Shown: one piece after another, positions 52,526-64,000 of the stretch
Numbering within the stretch: the stretch's first letter is position 1
Layout: each line of letters starts with the position of its first letter
Translations under genes and position numbers: made by a program
From: Eriocheir sinensis
Lineage: Eukaryota; Arthropoda; Malacostraca; Decapoda; Varunidae
Reading direction: 5' to 3'
Length of the DNA stretch: 64,000 bases
Assembly (NCBI RefSeq): GCF_024679095.1
Contig: NC_066531.1
Span: forward strand, 5,654,261 to 5,718,260
The notes under the pieces: generated by a model
What the model saw: only the letters and a program-made list of their open reading frames with translations
Told to the model about the DNA's origin: nothing
The model's database searches: none

Positions 52526-53142
52526 CTATAGGAAGTGGTCACTTCCATGCAAGTTCTGTAAAACCTTCCAGTTGAAATCTAAAATAATATTAAAAGAACA
52601 CAAAGACACATCGATAGCCGTAAAAATACCCGTTTGGCTATGGAAGTGCGTCATATCTCCAGAATTAAGAACTCCCAGTTCCTCATCTTCTACCACAGAT
52701 GCCAGCATCACGCCTCGAGGGTTAGTGGTGCAGTCTCCCAGTGGATGACGGCCATTCACATCGCCTAGTAAGAGGAAAGGGCAGGAAGATCAGCGATCAA
52801 GTTATCAAGATCCCTCCTCTCTACATGAGCGCTTGGAGGAAGGTATAAGCTGCAAACTGTGTACTGTCGTGGGAGAAAGAGCTGGATGCTGACCGCCTGG
52901 AAGGGAGCTGACAACCTTACGCGTGAGAAAGGGATATCACGGCGGACCAGTATGGCACTGCCGCCACGATTCCCTTGGTCTTGTAGAGGATAAGAATATA
53001 AAATATGGTAACCAGGAGGCCCAAAAGGAGTACTTTCTCCTACCATGGTCTCCTGAATGCAAATGCATACTGGGGAATAACGGGCTATAAGACTGAGCAA
53101 CTCTTCCCAATTGGCACGCAGACCACGGCAGTTCCACTGCAC
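52526..53142 (-). pseudogene. LINE A copy 2: endonuclease domain
   Basis: MQWNCRGLRANWEELLSLIA at 53142 opens ORF2. CICIQETMVGES, NRGGSAILVRRDIPF and YTVCSLYLPPS follow. A frame change near 52765 precedes NGRHPLGDC, the G-D-F-N-G-RHPLWD block with its start lost, and LGVLNSGDMTHFHSQTG. The S-D-H end is visible as GSDHFL near 52530. This is the target-nicking domain, and copy 1 (4233-4680) matches its first half. Confidence 0.87.
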
Positions 53143-53489
53143 GATATTGAAGATGATTACTTAGTGAGATGCTTTGGGGCTCTCCCGGAGAGGAATCGCC
53201 CTGCACCTACTGGGTTCCTTTTAAAGGGGCCATCACCCTTCATTAAAGGACCCTTGGTCCGAGCTGTAGCTGGTTGCGATACCATATGTACCGCAGACCG
53301 ATTGGCAGGCTGGGGGCATTCAACTACCCTCCTGCCCGCGACTGCTGCCGGCGTCTTCCCTCTCCCGCCTCTCCCAACCGTCCGCCACTCTGAGGTAGCA
53401 GCAGAGGAGGAGGAAGCAGAGGAGGTCCCGGAGAAGACTCTCCGGAGGTTGAGGCCACAGGCGCCGGCAGCGACGCACCGCAAGCCTGA

Positions 53490-54824
53490 TCACCAGCATA
53501 CTCCGGCCCACAGAAAGCCGGAGCAGCTGGCGCAGGGCGGCGGCAGCCGACGCCCGGGTACCTCCGGCGATCCTACAACTGGCGCCGGAGTTTGCAGCTT
53601 GGTAGGGGGAGTCTCATCGAGAGACTCCTCACTGCGTGAACGTTTCTGTTGTTGTGGCTCTGTTCGGAGCGGGACACGATTTGGTGTGATTTCAGGTAAA
53701 GGCGTCGACACAGAAACGACGGGAGCTGCAGGGCACGACATATCCTGGGAGGTTTTGAGACGGCGTTGAGCGTGTGACTGGAGAACTGAGGCATAGGTTC
53801 TACCAGGACTAGACAGCCTGGTAAGGGCGAGTCGCTTTGCCTCTACAAAGACAATTTCTCTTTATTTCGAATGGTAAGCACCTCTCTCTCAAATCTAAGG
53901 CGATCACACTCTTTCGATGAAGCTGGATGGGGCTCGGCACAGTGGTAGCACCGAACAGGGCCTGGCACTCCTCACCATGGTCATCCCTACCGCAGGTGAC
54001 GCATACTTAGGGAGACCATTCTGCAGGCGGCGGCATGTCCGAGTCACATGTCCATATAACTGGCAATGGAAACAACGTCTGGGGTTTGGGACATATGGTT
54101 TCACGTGGAGGTTTAACCATGCCAATTTTACAGTTCTAGGGAGCTCTAGCCGATTAAAAGTTATGAATAGTGTGGGTGTGGGTGTCAGTGCTCCTTCTTC
54201 TTTCTTGTGGACACGCCTCACCGCAACAACGTCATACTCCTCGAGTTCCTTAACCAGGCGCTCCTCCGAGTAACGAAGGAGATCTCTTGAAAATACCACG
54301 CCGCGCGATTGGTTCATGGTAGCATGGGGGGCACATGATACTGCAGCCCCGGGAACTGAGGTGAGGGCACGGAGTCTGTCACTCTCTTCAGGAGAAGAGA
54401 CTTCCACAAGAAGGCTGCCATCTCCCTGCGGAAGCATCTTCGGCTCTCTGCCGCAAGTCTTGACAAGTTCACGGTGGACTTCGAAAATGTCGAGATCATT
54501 AACAGATCGACCATCTAGGGACTTTACGGTGATGTATTTGTCATAGGATACAGATTCAAATAGACCGGGCAGGACCTCAACTTGAGAACTCTGCGAGACT
54601 GGCACATTCTTTGGTCCCTGCTTCCGGCTCTTGGTCCGGGAGCCACCGGGTCTGGGGATTAAGAAAGAAGAGGCAGATGCCCCTTTAGTGCCACTCGGAG
54701 CCTGAAACGGCTCCAGGGTGGCGATGAAGGAAGGCCGAGAAGAGGTTTCCGGGGACGGTCGGAGGTCAGGTAGGGATGTAGGCCGAGGTAAATTCGGGGA
54801 TTTAGATGCCATAAAAGGTGACAA
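53490..54824 (-). pseudogene. LINE A copy 2: ORF1 with zinc knuckles
   Basis: ATG at 54824. A Ser/Pro-rich start is followed by a region resembling the ORF1 RNA-binding fold (DLDIFEVHRELVKTCGREPK, LLVEVSSPEESDRLRALTSV, VRRVHKKEEGALTPTPTLFI). Then come the knuckles CFHCQLYGHVTRTC (near 54075), CVTCGRDDHGEEC (near 54000, other frame) and CYHCAEPHPASSKEC (near 53955, third frame). Single-base shifts therefore lie between knuckles. The tail resumes with KRSRSEESLDETPPTK near 53650, matching copy 1. The knuckle spacing C-x2-C is that of I/Jockey-group ORF1. Confidence 0.83.
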
Positions 54825-55395
54825 TTATTTCACTTCCCCACCCCCCCACCCACCACGGAGCCCAACATGGGGAGGCTAATGCTGGAGCAACAGCTCACAG
54901 CAGCCTCAGGGTAGTGGGGAAGTATACGTGGCAGCTGCCTGGTGTGAGGCGGCAGCCGCGGGACCATTGCGGTGCCCACCAGACAACAGCCACTTGACCC
55001 TAGCCAACGCATGACCAGCCGATTGATAGAGCGGGGCCACACAAGACCACCCGTCTTACCCCAACCCTCCCGCCAAAGGAGCGTGTTGTCCACCGAAGGG
55101 AACTACACCCTGCCCCGCGGTGGACTCAACTCCCAGACGAGAGGGCGCGGGGAGTGTACGGGACGCCACGCACGGCAAACACGTGGGGAGGCTCAGCCAT
55201 GCCCTTGATGGTAGTCGAGCAGGCACATACGTCACCACTGGTAAGCCTCCATTACCAGTAGTGACGGGGGAGTGTTTAGTCCACTCTGGCCGACAAACAG
55301 CAAGCCCTACAGAGATGGACGGACCACCTAAGTAGGTGGTGCTGCCGACCAGGCTTCAAGCCCCGCTACCACGGCAAGGAACTCCCCTCAGCGGG
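54825..55395 (-). promoter_or_regulatory. LINE A copy 2: 5' untranslated region
   Basis: About 570 bp between the element's 5' end and the ORF1 start, GC-rich, with a C/G-run (54838-54848) near ORF1. The part 55012-55395 matches 6781-7130 of copy 1. LINE promoters are internal and sit in this region, but no specific motif can be confirmed here. Confidence 0.7.
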
Positions 55396-55457
55396 GCTCA
55401 CGTCGTGAAGGTACCTGCTGGCGAAAGCGAGTCCGACTCATGATCAGGCCGCGGTGA

Positions 55458-55496
<39 letters not shown>

Positions 55497-56878
55497 AAGC
55501 AAAATATAGACAATGAACAAAATATTTACAATCAACAGCCACCAAAATGATCAGTATGATGTCTGGATTGTCTGTAGTGAGTAAGTATTTACAAATTTGG
55601 AGTAGGGTTTGTCTGTGTGGGAGTAAGTCTGTTACTGTGCGGCACTGGAGGCAATAATGTTCAAGGGTGTTGGCGTTCGGTTGCTCACACAGTTTGCAGG
55701 AGGAATAGTGCGGCACATCCTCTTCTTGGGAGACCTACCACACTGGCCGGTATCCGAGCCTGAGCCGCGCACTCACAACATTGTACCTCCGTACGTGAGG
55801 CCGTGTCGGCGGTACTTGTGACGACACTGGAGCATGTTGTCGTGGTGCTGGATGGACCCACTGTTGGCCCGTTATGCGTCCCTGCGACGCACTGTCTTGG
55901 CGAGAGCAACTGAGTATATGCTGTATCGCAGGCACCGGAGGGAGGGCACAGCATCCGTATCATGCAAGTCCAGTGTACAGGCCGCCTTGGCAAGACGATC
56001 CACCGTGTCATGATCAACAAGCCCGATGTGGGAGGGCGTCCACACGAAGGACATGACAAGAGAGGAATCGCGGGCAATGGCTAGTTGACGCAGGACGTCC
56101 TGTACAACACTGCCACAGCTGGGTCTGGGCGAGGAGAGGGCATGGAGAGCAGACTGGGAGTCACAGGTAATAACCCCATTCACTCTTCGTCGAGCAAGGA
56201 GAGTTACTGCATCCAGGTTGCCGTGAAGTTCACAGAAGGTGGAGCTCGATGAGTCTGGTAGCCTGCGGCCGAGCCACTCATCCCCCACAGGCGGCTCCAT
56301 GGTGGGGGAGAACATGGCACACGCTGCACTCCTGTCTGCCTGCATTGAACCGTCAACGTAGATGTGCTGGACGGCGGCGACTGACGTGGACACAGTGGCG
56401 ATGGTCTCCAGAGCCAATTGCTTCTGCAAGAGGAGAGGGGAGTCTTTGGAGGTCGGTGTAAGTGTGACAGCAGGGAGGGGGACCCGATATGGTGGTAAGC
56501 CAGGAACAGCTGTCTCCTCAGGGACGTTAATGGCCAGATCACGAATGTTGTCACACACAGCATTGACGAGGTTGCGGCCACCTGGTCGAAGTTGGAGTCT
56601 GAGTGCGTTTGGGTCGAGCGATGTTCTGATGACTGCAGAGAAGTGCGGAGCAAGGTGGGGAGAAATATGTCACATTGGCGTAAATTATATCTACAAGTGG
56701 AGGCAGGTCAAGTTCCGTCTGCATGTTGACTATGCGAGTGGAGAGAGGACACCCCAGGATAAACCTCATGACTCGATTCTGGAATACCTCAAGTGGTCCT
56801 AGTGCTTTTCTGGGCAGATGACTTAGTGCAGGGGACAGATAGTCAACGACTGACCGAAGGAACAGGATGTAAAGGGTC

Positions 56879-57089
56879 GTATTTTAAAATATTTCGTCGC
56901 CCAAGTTCACATATTTGACATGGCTTTCGTAGGAGCTGTAGGCCTTTCGAGGGGTAGTTTTCTGACCCTGGTGGTAGTTTGACCCTTCCTCTGTGCCATG
57001 AACCTTGAAAAACACTCATGAAAACAGATTGATCCCCTCTTTGACCTTTATAAACAGTTGATGTGAGAAGCGATGGTGTCTTAAAATAC
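56879..57089. mobile_element. 211-bp MITE in LINE E, copy B
   Basis: Same insertion as 23041-23251, with the same ends (gtattttaaaa and ttaaaatac) and the same flanking ggtc/ggcc. A few substitutions separate the two. It was inherited through the duplication rather than inserted twice. Confidence 0.75.
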
Positions 57090-57110
57090 GGCCCGAAGAG
57101 TCCTCAACAC

Positions 57111-57336
57111 TTTTTTTTTTTTTTTACGTCGCGGGCTATTGCGCCGGTAGGCTTCTTCCCGGTGGGGCCTGATGGTCGGCCCAAGGCTTCTTCCCGGTGG
57201 GGCCTGATGGTCGGCCCAAGGCTTCTTCCCGGTGGGGCCTGATGGTCGGCCTAAGGCTTCTTCCCGGTGGGGCCTCATGGTCGGCCCAGCCCGTTCTGGC
57301 GCAGGCGAGTGTTTATAGTGGCGCCATCTTGCTTGG
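57111..57336 (-). mobile_element. VNTR-SINE copy 4 (4 repeat units) in LINE E
   Basis: Same insertion as 23271-23636, bounded by the same LINE E bases. It has only four 35-bp units (about 57149-57288) where copy A has eight. The T-run at 57111-57126 is its poly(A) tail. Confidence 0.85.
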
Positions 57337-57339
57337 ATG

Positions 57340-59160
57340 GAGACATCTGTGGCACTGGTGGCAAGCCACTTGATAGGGGAGAGGCGGGGCTGCAAACGGT
57401 CTAGGAGGTCCTTCACGATGGGATGGAGCTGTTGGCGAGCGGGTATTGCTGGGGTGATCCGGACTTTTGCGCCCGGGTATGTGTACTGCGTGCAGTGAGG
57501 GATGGCATTCCCACCCATGGTGAACGCTGGCAGTGCTCTGAGGTTGCGGGAGGAGAAGATACTGCTTCTTTCCGGGAAGATGATGAACCCACAGGCGGTA
57601 GTAGACATATAAATGGCGAAGAAATAGCTGGAGATCATGAGGTGAGGTCGAATGGATGCAGATGTCGTCCGCGTAACAGGTGGCAGTAGTTCCAGGGATG
57701 GCAGGAAGAAGATAGTGTAGACGGTGCATCAGGACATTGAAGAGAAGAGGACTTAGAACACCACCCTGTGGGGTGCCAAGCTCAAATCGTTCCTTGGAGC
57801 TGCATGCACCCCTAAAAAGACACGTGAGGTGCTGGTACAGAGATAACCCCTTATCCACTTTAGAAGGCTTCCTTAACACCGAAGTCCACCAGCTGGTCAA
57901 GAATAATATCCCTGTTGGCTACGTCGAAGGCACTTCTGAGATCAAGGAAGGCAACCACGCTAGTGGGGGAGAGGCGGGTGTAGAGTTAACGAGGCAGTGA
58001 TGAGTACTTCGTTGTGGAAGGAAGCCATACAATGATACAGACTAGGAGAGAGCTTATCCTTTTGGCGATGCATGAGTCGGGCAAGAAGGATGCGTTCAAG
58101 GACCTTACTAAAGCAAGACGTAAGGGAGATAGGCCTGAATTTATTGGTTCCAGGTTTTGGTATGGGCACAATTAAGCTGGAGGTCCAGGCAGAGGGAGCA
58201 TGTCCTCGGAGGAAGCAAATATTGAAGAGCTTTAATAGAGGTTTACCAGGAACTTTCTCAGGCAGACGAAGCACTTGGTAAGGAATACCGTCATCGCCGG
58301 GGGCAGTGGTGTTTGTACAAGCAAGGGCACGTCGCAGTTCAGTCTCCGTTAATGGTAGCTCATCCTCCTCATCCGAACTGAGCAGTGCAGCCATCAGGCG
58401 GAGGTTGCGTTGGGAGGAATGTGCCTCTTGAATATGAACAGGAAGATTACATACTTGAGACTGTGCGGACCAAGTACTGATGAGGTCCTGGGCATATTCC
58501 TGTGGGCTGTGGTGGAGGGCGCAGGTGGGGTTTTCTTGATGGTCCTGTTTATTAAATGCCACATGGTCCCGACGCTAGTCTGATGGTTGATAATGTCAGT
58601 ATATTTGTGCCATGACTCGGTGTAGGCGCACTTCTGTAGGGCAGTCAGGTCGTCCCTCGCCACCTGGTACTGACGTAGACGATCCGGTGTGGGTTGTCTC
58701 TTGAAAGGCAGGCCCAGCGTCAGCCGCAGTCCTTTCCGCTTGGGCAATGCGATGATCCAACGTCCAGGCATGGGCTACAGGGCCTGACAACATAACGGCT
58801 GTAAAAGTCATGGGTGGCCGTCACCAAAGAATTGTACTAGTCGTCAGGTGAGAGGAAGTCAAAGGTGGTAAGAAGGCTTGAGATGTACGAGATGTAGGTG
58901 GGGCAGTACTTTGGAGGGATTGAGATGCGGGTGCGGCGGTGAAGGAGTGGAGGGTGGGCCGGAAGGGAGTACTGCAGACTGAGGGCAACATGGTCGGAGA
59001 AGAGTGTATGAATAGACTGGCAGTTGACACGGGACGCAAAGAGGTCAGACGTTAGGATGTGGTCCAGTGTGCCCCCACGCGCGTGTGTGGCTCCACCAGT
59101 GTTCCAGCGGGTGAGGCGGTAGCGGCGGATGTAGTTGAGCAGAGGCAAGCCATTGCGGCT
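57340..59160 (-). pseudogene. LINE E copy B: endonuclease end, linker and RT
   Basis: Same blocks as copy A: TLDHILTSDLFASR and TLFSDHVALS (59148-58837), linker (58811-58596), then TELRRALACTNTTAPGDDGI continuing without a break into VLRLPEKVPGKPLLKLFNIC and VPIPKPGTNKFRPISL (58562-57960). One frame break of copy A (near 24578) is therefore absent here. FELGTPQGGVLSPLL and CYADDICIH follow (57900-57313). A break near 57930 is shared, so it predates the duplication. Confidence 0.86.
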
Positions 59161-59444
59161 ATGCTGGGATCACACATCTGCGATTTCGCTCTGCGACGGT
59201 TGGCGATTTTGAAAATGCACGAAATCGTTGGATCATCGCCATTGTCTCTGCGAGTTTGCCTCTGTTTCAACTAACAGATCCATGGCGAGGGAGGGTCGTT
59301 CGCCTATACGCACAAGAGGGCGACAGGCGAGGGGACGTCGAGGTGAATCGTGTGTTAATGCGCGCGACTGTACGCAGAGGACCGCAATTTTGAAAATAAA
59401 ACCCGTTGCGACGGATCGCGATGAACGCAGTTTGTTTCTGGTAT
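59161..59444. other. Unassigned segment between LINE E and LINE F (copy B)
   Basis: Counterpart of 25471-25757. CpG-rich, without recognised motifs. The few substitutions (for example at the cgcacaagagg stretch) fall mostly at CG sites by eye. Confidence 0.4.
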
Positions 59445-60916
59445 TCAGGTTTTTAGAATGAAATCAAGGAAACTTATGAGGCAATGTGTTGTGGAGGAGG
59501 CTCTAACGTTGCCGAACTGCCTCTGATCAATTTTGTAATGAATAGTATCATATGCCCAGCTAAACACAAAGTCTTCACAAAGTAGGCTCGGGATTGGAGT
59601 GATGGCAATGGGTCTTAGTTCATTAAGTGAGGTGGGGTTGGTGACTTTGGGGATGGGAGTGACGAATGATGTTTTCCAATCTGTGGGGCATTTGCTCTGA
59701 GTGAGGGAGGCATTTATAATGGAGGCAAGGTGGGTAGCAAGTTCATAGGAAATCTCCTGATAAAGCTTTATGGGTAAATCTAGAGGTGTGGTAGACCTTT
59801 TGAGTTTGAGAGATCTGAGCTTTTCGGCAACTTGAAACTCTTCCACGGCGGGAGGATTAGACGGGGAGGGTAGGTCGGCAGGCAAGGTTTAGGGGAAGGC
59901 TTTGACAGATGGAGGAAAAATGAGAGTTAATCAGTTCAGCTATCTCAAGGGGGAAGGAGGAGGAGGAGAGAAAAGGGAAAGCCGACGACGGGTTGCCCAG
60001 GCCACGCAAATGGCGTATCTTGGAGAACAACTTGCTGGTGTTATTGCCCACCAGGTGTTGTAATTCTTGTGGGTAGTACTCCTTCTTCGCCACTGCGATT
60101 TCCCTGATGACTGTGTTGCGAAGGGCCCTGTATCTTGCTAGGTCCGTGTGGAAGGCGCGGTTCCTTTGCTGCATTAAGGGCTTAATCCTGGAGGTCATCC
60201 AAGGCAGTCGGCTGGGTAGTTGTGTTGTGTCTTGGTGGGGAAGAAGTGGTGATACGCCTGAGTGATGGTGGCAAGGTAGTTGTTCCACTTCTCCGTGACG
60301 TCACGAACGGTAAGGACCTCGACCCAAGGATAGCCCACCAACCACTGCCCAAACTGCCTAATCTTGGAGTCAGGTGTCGGGCGGGTGGTCCTCTTGACCG
60401 TTTCGCACCTCCGTGAGATGGTAGGGGAAGGCGTCCATGGGACTGAGGGGGGTAGTATCAGTCCGTCAGGTCAGTGAGGATAAGGTCCAGCGTGTTCCTT
60501 TCGTGCGTGGGAAAATTAACAAGTTGTGTGAGGCACGGATGGGCGGTAACGTCCGCAATGTCTAGTTCGTTGAAGTCCCCACACAACACGAACTTAGCGC
60601 CAGGGTACCTCACACGTGTAGCGTCCACTGTATTGATGAGATGGTTCACTAACGCAGGGCCGGAGGGAGAGTGGGGTGGATGGTACACTGTACAGTGTAC
60701 ATAGTATGATGGTGTCAACCTGCGGGGGTGGCGGGAGGAGGTGGTTTTGATCCACATTGCCTCCACCTCATCGGGAACGTCCACATTGAGCAATGAGGGG
60801 TTGAAAGTGTTTCGGCACCACACTAGTACTCCACCGCCTCTCCTGTCCTCTCTGAGGCGGGAAAACACACTGTACCCGTCCACCTGGCACAGCTCATGGG
60901 TCATGATGGTTTTCAT
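59445..60916 (-). pseudogene. LINE F copy B: endonuclease, linker, start of RT
   Basis: Counterpart of 25758-27229. The endonuclease is better kept: one frame from 60916 to 60458 carries YSVFSRLREDRRGGGVLVWC, VEAMWIKTTS, KFVLCGDFNELDIADV and RNTLDLILTDLTD with no break, whereas copy A shifts near 27040. The linker (60288-59857) and RT start (59885-59445, FVTPIPKV, ELRPIAITPIPS) are separated by a small shift near 59880 that copy A lacks. The protein ends at the same point as copy A, so the 3' loss predates duplication. Confidence 0.85.
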
Positions 60917-61249
60917 CGCTGTCTTTGCAGTCCCTCATCCCTCTATTAAAAAACACCTAACTTATAGGGTTTGTATGTTAACAAACACAGATAACCGTTT
61001 ATATCACTAATTATTATTTTTCAAATATTAGAATAATGATTAAAGAGGTAATAAGTTACTATTTTTAGCAGTGATATGTTAGTGCCGTCACTATGCCAGG
61101 GGCCACTTTTGCGGCACTTTGGTGGAAATAGCTATCTATTTTGGCAAAGACAGGTATAACAGTGTTGGGGTAGTTATTCAGGTAATGATTCAGAATAATT
61201 TTATGCGTAACTGCATTGCCATGTACTAATTTTCTACAAAATCGTACAG

Positions 61250-62509
61250 GTGGCGGCTCTGTACAAACACACACCCTCACTGATGCTGAGGAGGCCATGG
61301 CGCAGGTGCTGGACCCTGCAGTTGTAGCGGGCATAGGATCTGGTTTAGAATCAGATCCTCGTCCAACACCTTCTGTGTCCACAGGTAAATTATGTTATGA
61401 AATGTACTTCATGCTAATCTTAGTCTTTATGACAAGTGCTACTAACTTGATATATTTCACCATAAAAAAAATCAATAATGTAGTGAAAAATCTTGAAATG
61501 TTTGTCGTTAAGTGCTGGGAATCGAACTCAGGCCTTCATAATAGTAGTCAGCAGGGCAGCAACCCAACTGAGCCAATGATGAGCTAAAAAGTCACTATGC
61601 CAGGGGCCACTTCTGCGGCACTTGCCGTAACACCCCAGCCCCACACTGTGGACTTCATATGAAGGAAAAGTGACCGCACTCATCAGTTGCTCTAAAGGCA
61701 TGGGTTCTTTTTCCCATAACTTTTGTTGTTTATCTTGATTTTTTAACACATTCATTTGTTTTATTTGGTATAGATTATTTTATTGTTTTGACCACCAACT
61801 CTTGATTTCCAGAGAAACTTAATTATGAAATAAACGTCCACCTTCAGTGGTTCAGTGCAACACAACTGATTTGAAAATCAACTTGACCTTTTCACCTTCA
61901 TGTTTGCTCAGGCAGAAATTGCAAAGCTTTTATGTAGTTTCAATTGGGTTTAAGGAGAGACCACCATTCTGCATAGAGTGTGTGTGGTGTGAACATATAT
62001 ACCTTAAGTTGAGCAGACATATTTGTTTTGGTTTTCCTAAAATTCCTAGCTACTCATAATGAAAGCACAAAATAAGATATCATGCCATGTTGAATTACTC
62101 TTATCATAATGATTTTTACGTACAGCTACTGCAGACACAAGTGTGTAGAATCTTCCTTTCGCAGGATTCTATGACACCCGCACCTCTGCAAGGCCCACCA
62201 CAGCCCCCTCCTCACCATCCCCGCCCTACTACTACTCACCAGCTGGCCCCTCAATTGGCACCTGTACACTGTGCCCCAGAAACTCAATATCCCCCTGATT
62301 TAGGAGCAGCACCTTCCCACACTTTCACCAGCAGACAGAGGAGAGTTAACTCACCAGTTGGGACCAAAATGGTGGAAATTCTAGAAGATATCCTTCTTGA
62401 AGTGAGGAGGCTGAGTGGTGCTATGGATAAGGTGGCTGCAGCCTTGGAAAAAAATGCAGTTACCTTGTCATTACCTTGTCAAAAAAAGGTGACAGGTCCA
62501 GTTAGGTAG
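61250..62509 (+). pseudogene. Probable Harbinger accessory gene, two exons (copy B)
   Basis: Exon 61250-61384 and exon 62126-62509 with the same splice sites as copy A. Two bases of copy A are missing just after the second acceptor (cagacacaagtg versus cagacacagaattg). Splicing here would therefore shift the frame and lose the Pro-rich and coiled-coil parts. Copy A keeps the frame. Otherwise only substitutions separate them. The tRNA-like SINE head recurs in the intron near 61507-61578. Confidence 0.5.
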
Positions 62510-63292
62510 GTTTTTATTAACTAGGTTTCTTTAGTTACAAACAAAACAGAATTAACCTTTTTTATTTTGCCTTTGTGGCATAACATGAATTATACTATAG
62601 TCCATTTTGTTACGGTGGATCCCTAGATCTTACCTTAGTATATTAAGACACCGCTGACTGGCTGTTGGCAGGGAGGGTATCTGACAATTTTGGCATCTAA
62701 AACACTATCCTATGATCAAGAAATATTAGTATTTCTTTACTTAGCTCATCTGATATAGATAAGTTTATTTTGTTGATAACATTGGAATAAGCAGTGACTC
62801 CACAACTATTAACACAATTTCCCATCCTCAATTGTTGATAATTATGGTGAGTAGAAGTCAGAGAACAACATTTAGTGATAATATATACTTTCATCTTTTA
62901 TCAATATTTCCTGCCATTGTGGATTCACAGCTGAAGTGAATGGACTATAGGTATAAAAACATTCTAAATCAATCAGTCAAATTGTCTGCCCTTACATTTC
63001 TCAAGTATTAATATTCCTTCTGAATAAAAAAGTCTTTCCTTTTGTTAATGCAGCAATTATTTTGCACACATACGTATGCAGAAAGACACCAATACAGTAA
63101 AAGTCCAATCATCCGAAAATCCCAGTGGTGTGAATTTGTAGTTTGTATATTTTAAAGTGACGTAGAAGAAATGTTAAAATGAAAAACATTACAAAAAAAT
63201 ACACAGAAGTGCCAAAGGTGCCGAGCCGTGGGTACAAGAGACAGGACTCAGGCGAGGTGTAAATCAAGTCTAGGTGTTGCCCTAATGTACAG
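62510..63292. other. Unassigned AT-rich stretch (copy B)
   Basis: Counterpart of 28825-29610 with no recognisable gene or repeat. Confidence 0.4.
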
Positions 63293-63293
63293 G

Positions 63294-63377
<84 letters not shown>
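63293..63377. repeat. (TC)n microsatellite (copy B)
   Basis: About 85 bp of TC only. Copy A has a short CT run followed by about 160 bp of TA at this position. Confidence 0.95.
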
Positions 63378-63380
<3 letters not shown>

Positions 63381-63403
63381 ATTGCTGTTCTGCATAGTGC
63401 CAG

Positions 63404-63935
63404 AATGTTTAGTTCAGGTCCGGTTGTTTTGGGTGAGGAGACAGCATGAGGAACATTCCTGACAGCAACGCCACCACCCTCAGAGCAAAACAAGCCAGGA
63501 GGTTGTTCAGGGTGGACACAGCATGATAAATGTTGCTTATGACGACACCACCACCCTGAGAGCCACCAGCGAGAGTGAAGAACAAACCGGGTGTCTGAGA
63601 TGGCAGGGCTTCTGTTTTAAGTGCTAGGGCTTTGTGGCGACTCACTTTTCGCTGAGATGTATATACATGCAGGTTTGTATAATATATTTTTAACTGTCTT
63701 TTATGTACACGTAGGTTATAATTATAATATACAAACTTACATGTATATACAGTTTCAGTGAAATGAGTGAGGAGTCACCACAAATCCTGAGCACCCAAAA
63801 CAGAAACCCTGCCACCTCAGTCTCCCAGTTTGTTCTTCTCTCTCACTGGTGGTTCTCAGGGCGGTGGTGTCGTCATCAACATTCATCATGCTGTCTCCTA
63901 AACAACCTGACCTTGTCCAAACATTGTGACACTAA
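63404..63935. repeat. Foldback element (copy B)
   Basis: Counterpart of 29817-30348, with both arms and the centre near 63705-63720. Several small deletions occur in the right arm (for example in the gctgtctcc-taaacaac stretch), so pairing of the arms is slightly weaker than in copy A. Confidence 0.78.
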
Positions 63936-64000
63936 ACAGAGCAGCAATTGCACCATATATTACTACACCTCAATATACATGATACCTGCATATCAGTACC

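Larger units (their letters stand above)
49250..55395 (-). mobile_element. LINE family A, copy 2, apparently full length with target duplication
   Basis: 6146 bp on the minus strand between two copies of GCTCACGTCGTGA (49237-49249 and 55396-55408). The unoccupied site is present once at 21530-21542 in the duplicate block. The 5' end (55395) begins agccccgctgaggggagttc. The 3' end is a short (TGAT/ATCA)n tail at 49246-49262 instead of poly(A). It encodes ORF1 (zinc knuckles) and ORF2 (endonuclease, RT, RNase H, Cys/His tail). Frameshifts are many, so this copy is old or was dead on arrival. The layout fits the RNase H-bearing I/Jockey group. Confidence 0.92.
55492..57336 (-). pseudogene. LINE E copy B: RNase H part, MITE and VNTR-SINE
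   Basis: RNase H is better kept than in copy A. The frame from 56558 to 55872 contains all four motifs (YVDGSMQADRSAAC, CELHGNLDAV, CDSQSALHAL, FVWTPSHIGL) without the 4-bp loss of copy A. A 20-bp deletion occurs near 56660 relative to copy A. The MITE lies at 56879-57089 and the VNTR-SINE (four 35-bp units) at 57111-57336. The C-terminal Cys/His tail ends near 55492. Confidence 0.85.
55396..64000 (+). repeat. Segmental duplication, copy B, right part (runs off window)
   Basis: Matches 21530-30417: the end of the tRNA-like SINE with (CA)n tail, LINE E, MITE, VNTR-SINE, LINE F, Harbinger accessory exons, microsatellite and foldback. The first 13 bp repeat the target sequence at 49237-49249. 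The window ends before the inverted transposase end seen in copy A at 30458, so the right border of the duplication is unknown. Confidence 0.93.

Noticed and set aside
53005..53769. 254-codon plus-strand open frame
   Set aside because: It lies antisense to the LINE A ORF1/ORF2 junction, whose motifs read on the minus strand. Composition reflects GC-rich LINE codons.

Overview
This 64 kb window looks like animal nuclear DNA made almost entirely of nested transposable elements. I see no single-copy host gene, rRNA or free-standing tRNA. The type of organism is inferred from element content: RNase H-bearing LINEs, an env-bearing Ty3/gypsy element, PIF/Harbinger and Tc1/mariner-like transposons, tRNA-derived SINEs, a DIRS-like remnant and many CA/TA/CT microsatellites. 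This fits an arthropod, and a LINE 3' end of a type I associate with crustaceans makes a decapod plausible. Almost every coding region carries frameshifts or stops.

Layout, left to right. 1-4232: 3' part of a Ty3/gypsy element ending in an LTR, inserted into an RNase H-type LINE (family A, minus strand, 4233-7130). That LINE is itself interrupted by a TA-flanked DNA element (5188-6321). 7163-7389: SINE with a 35-bp internal repeat. 7443-8900: DIRS-like remnant with inverted repeats. 9765-11230: 39-bp minisatellite holding a LINE fragment on its right side. 12600-13970: 118-bp satellite with a 24-bp expansion, holding another LINE 3' end. 14000-20818: one LINE (family D, minus) split by two TA-flanked transposons, one with an intron-containing Tc1/mariner-like transposase (16764-19745).

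20458-30417 is a block of about 10 kb that occurs again, in the same orientation, at 48147-64000. It carries a tRNA-like SINE, LINE E, a MITE, LINE F, two exons of a probable Harbinger accessory gene and a foldback element. In the second copy a 6.1-kb LINE A (49250-55395) interrupts the SINE with a 13-bp target duplication. The first copy preserves the empty site.

30519-37507 holds a Harbinger transposase (element 1) in two exons. Its intron has swollen to over 6 kb by nested insertions, including a second two-gene Harbinger element with TTA target duplications (31052-35404). 37546-48146 is an env-bearing Ty3/gypsy element with both LTRs, three internal tandem-repeat expansions and a MITE in its integrase. 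Its 3' LTR is cut off exactly where the second copy of the duplication starts.

Several insertion boundaries are supported by one test: removing the element plus one target-site copy joins the flanking reading frame correctly. This gives a relative insertion order. All similarity statements are by eye. Family names are from motif recognition, not database searches.
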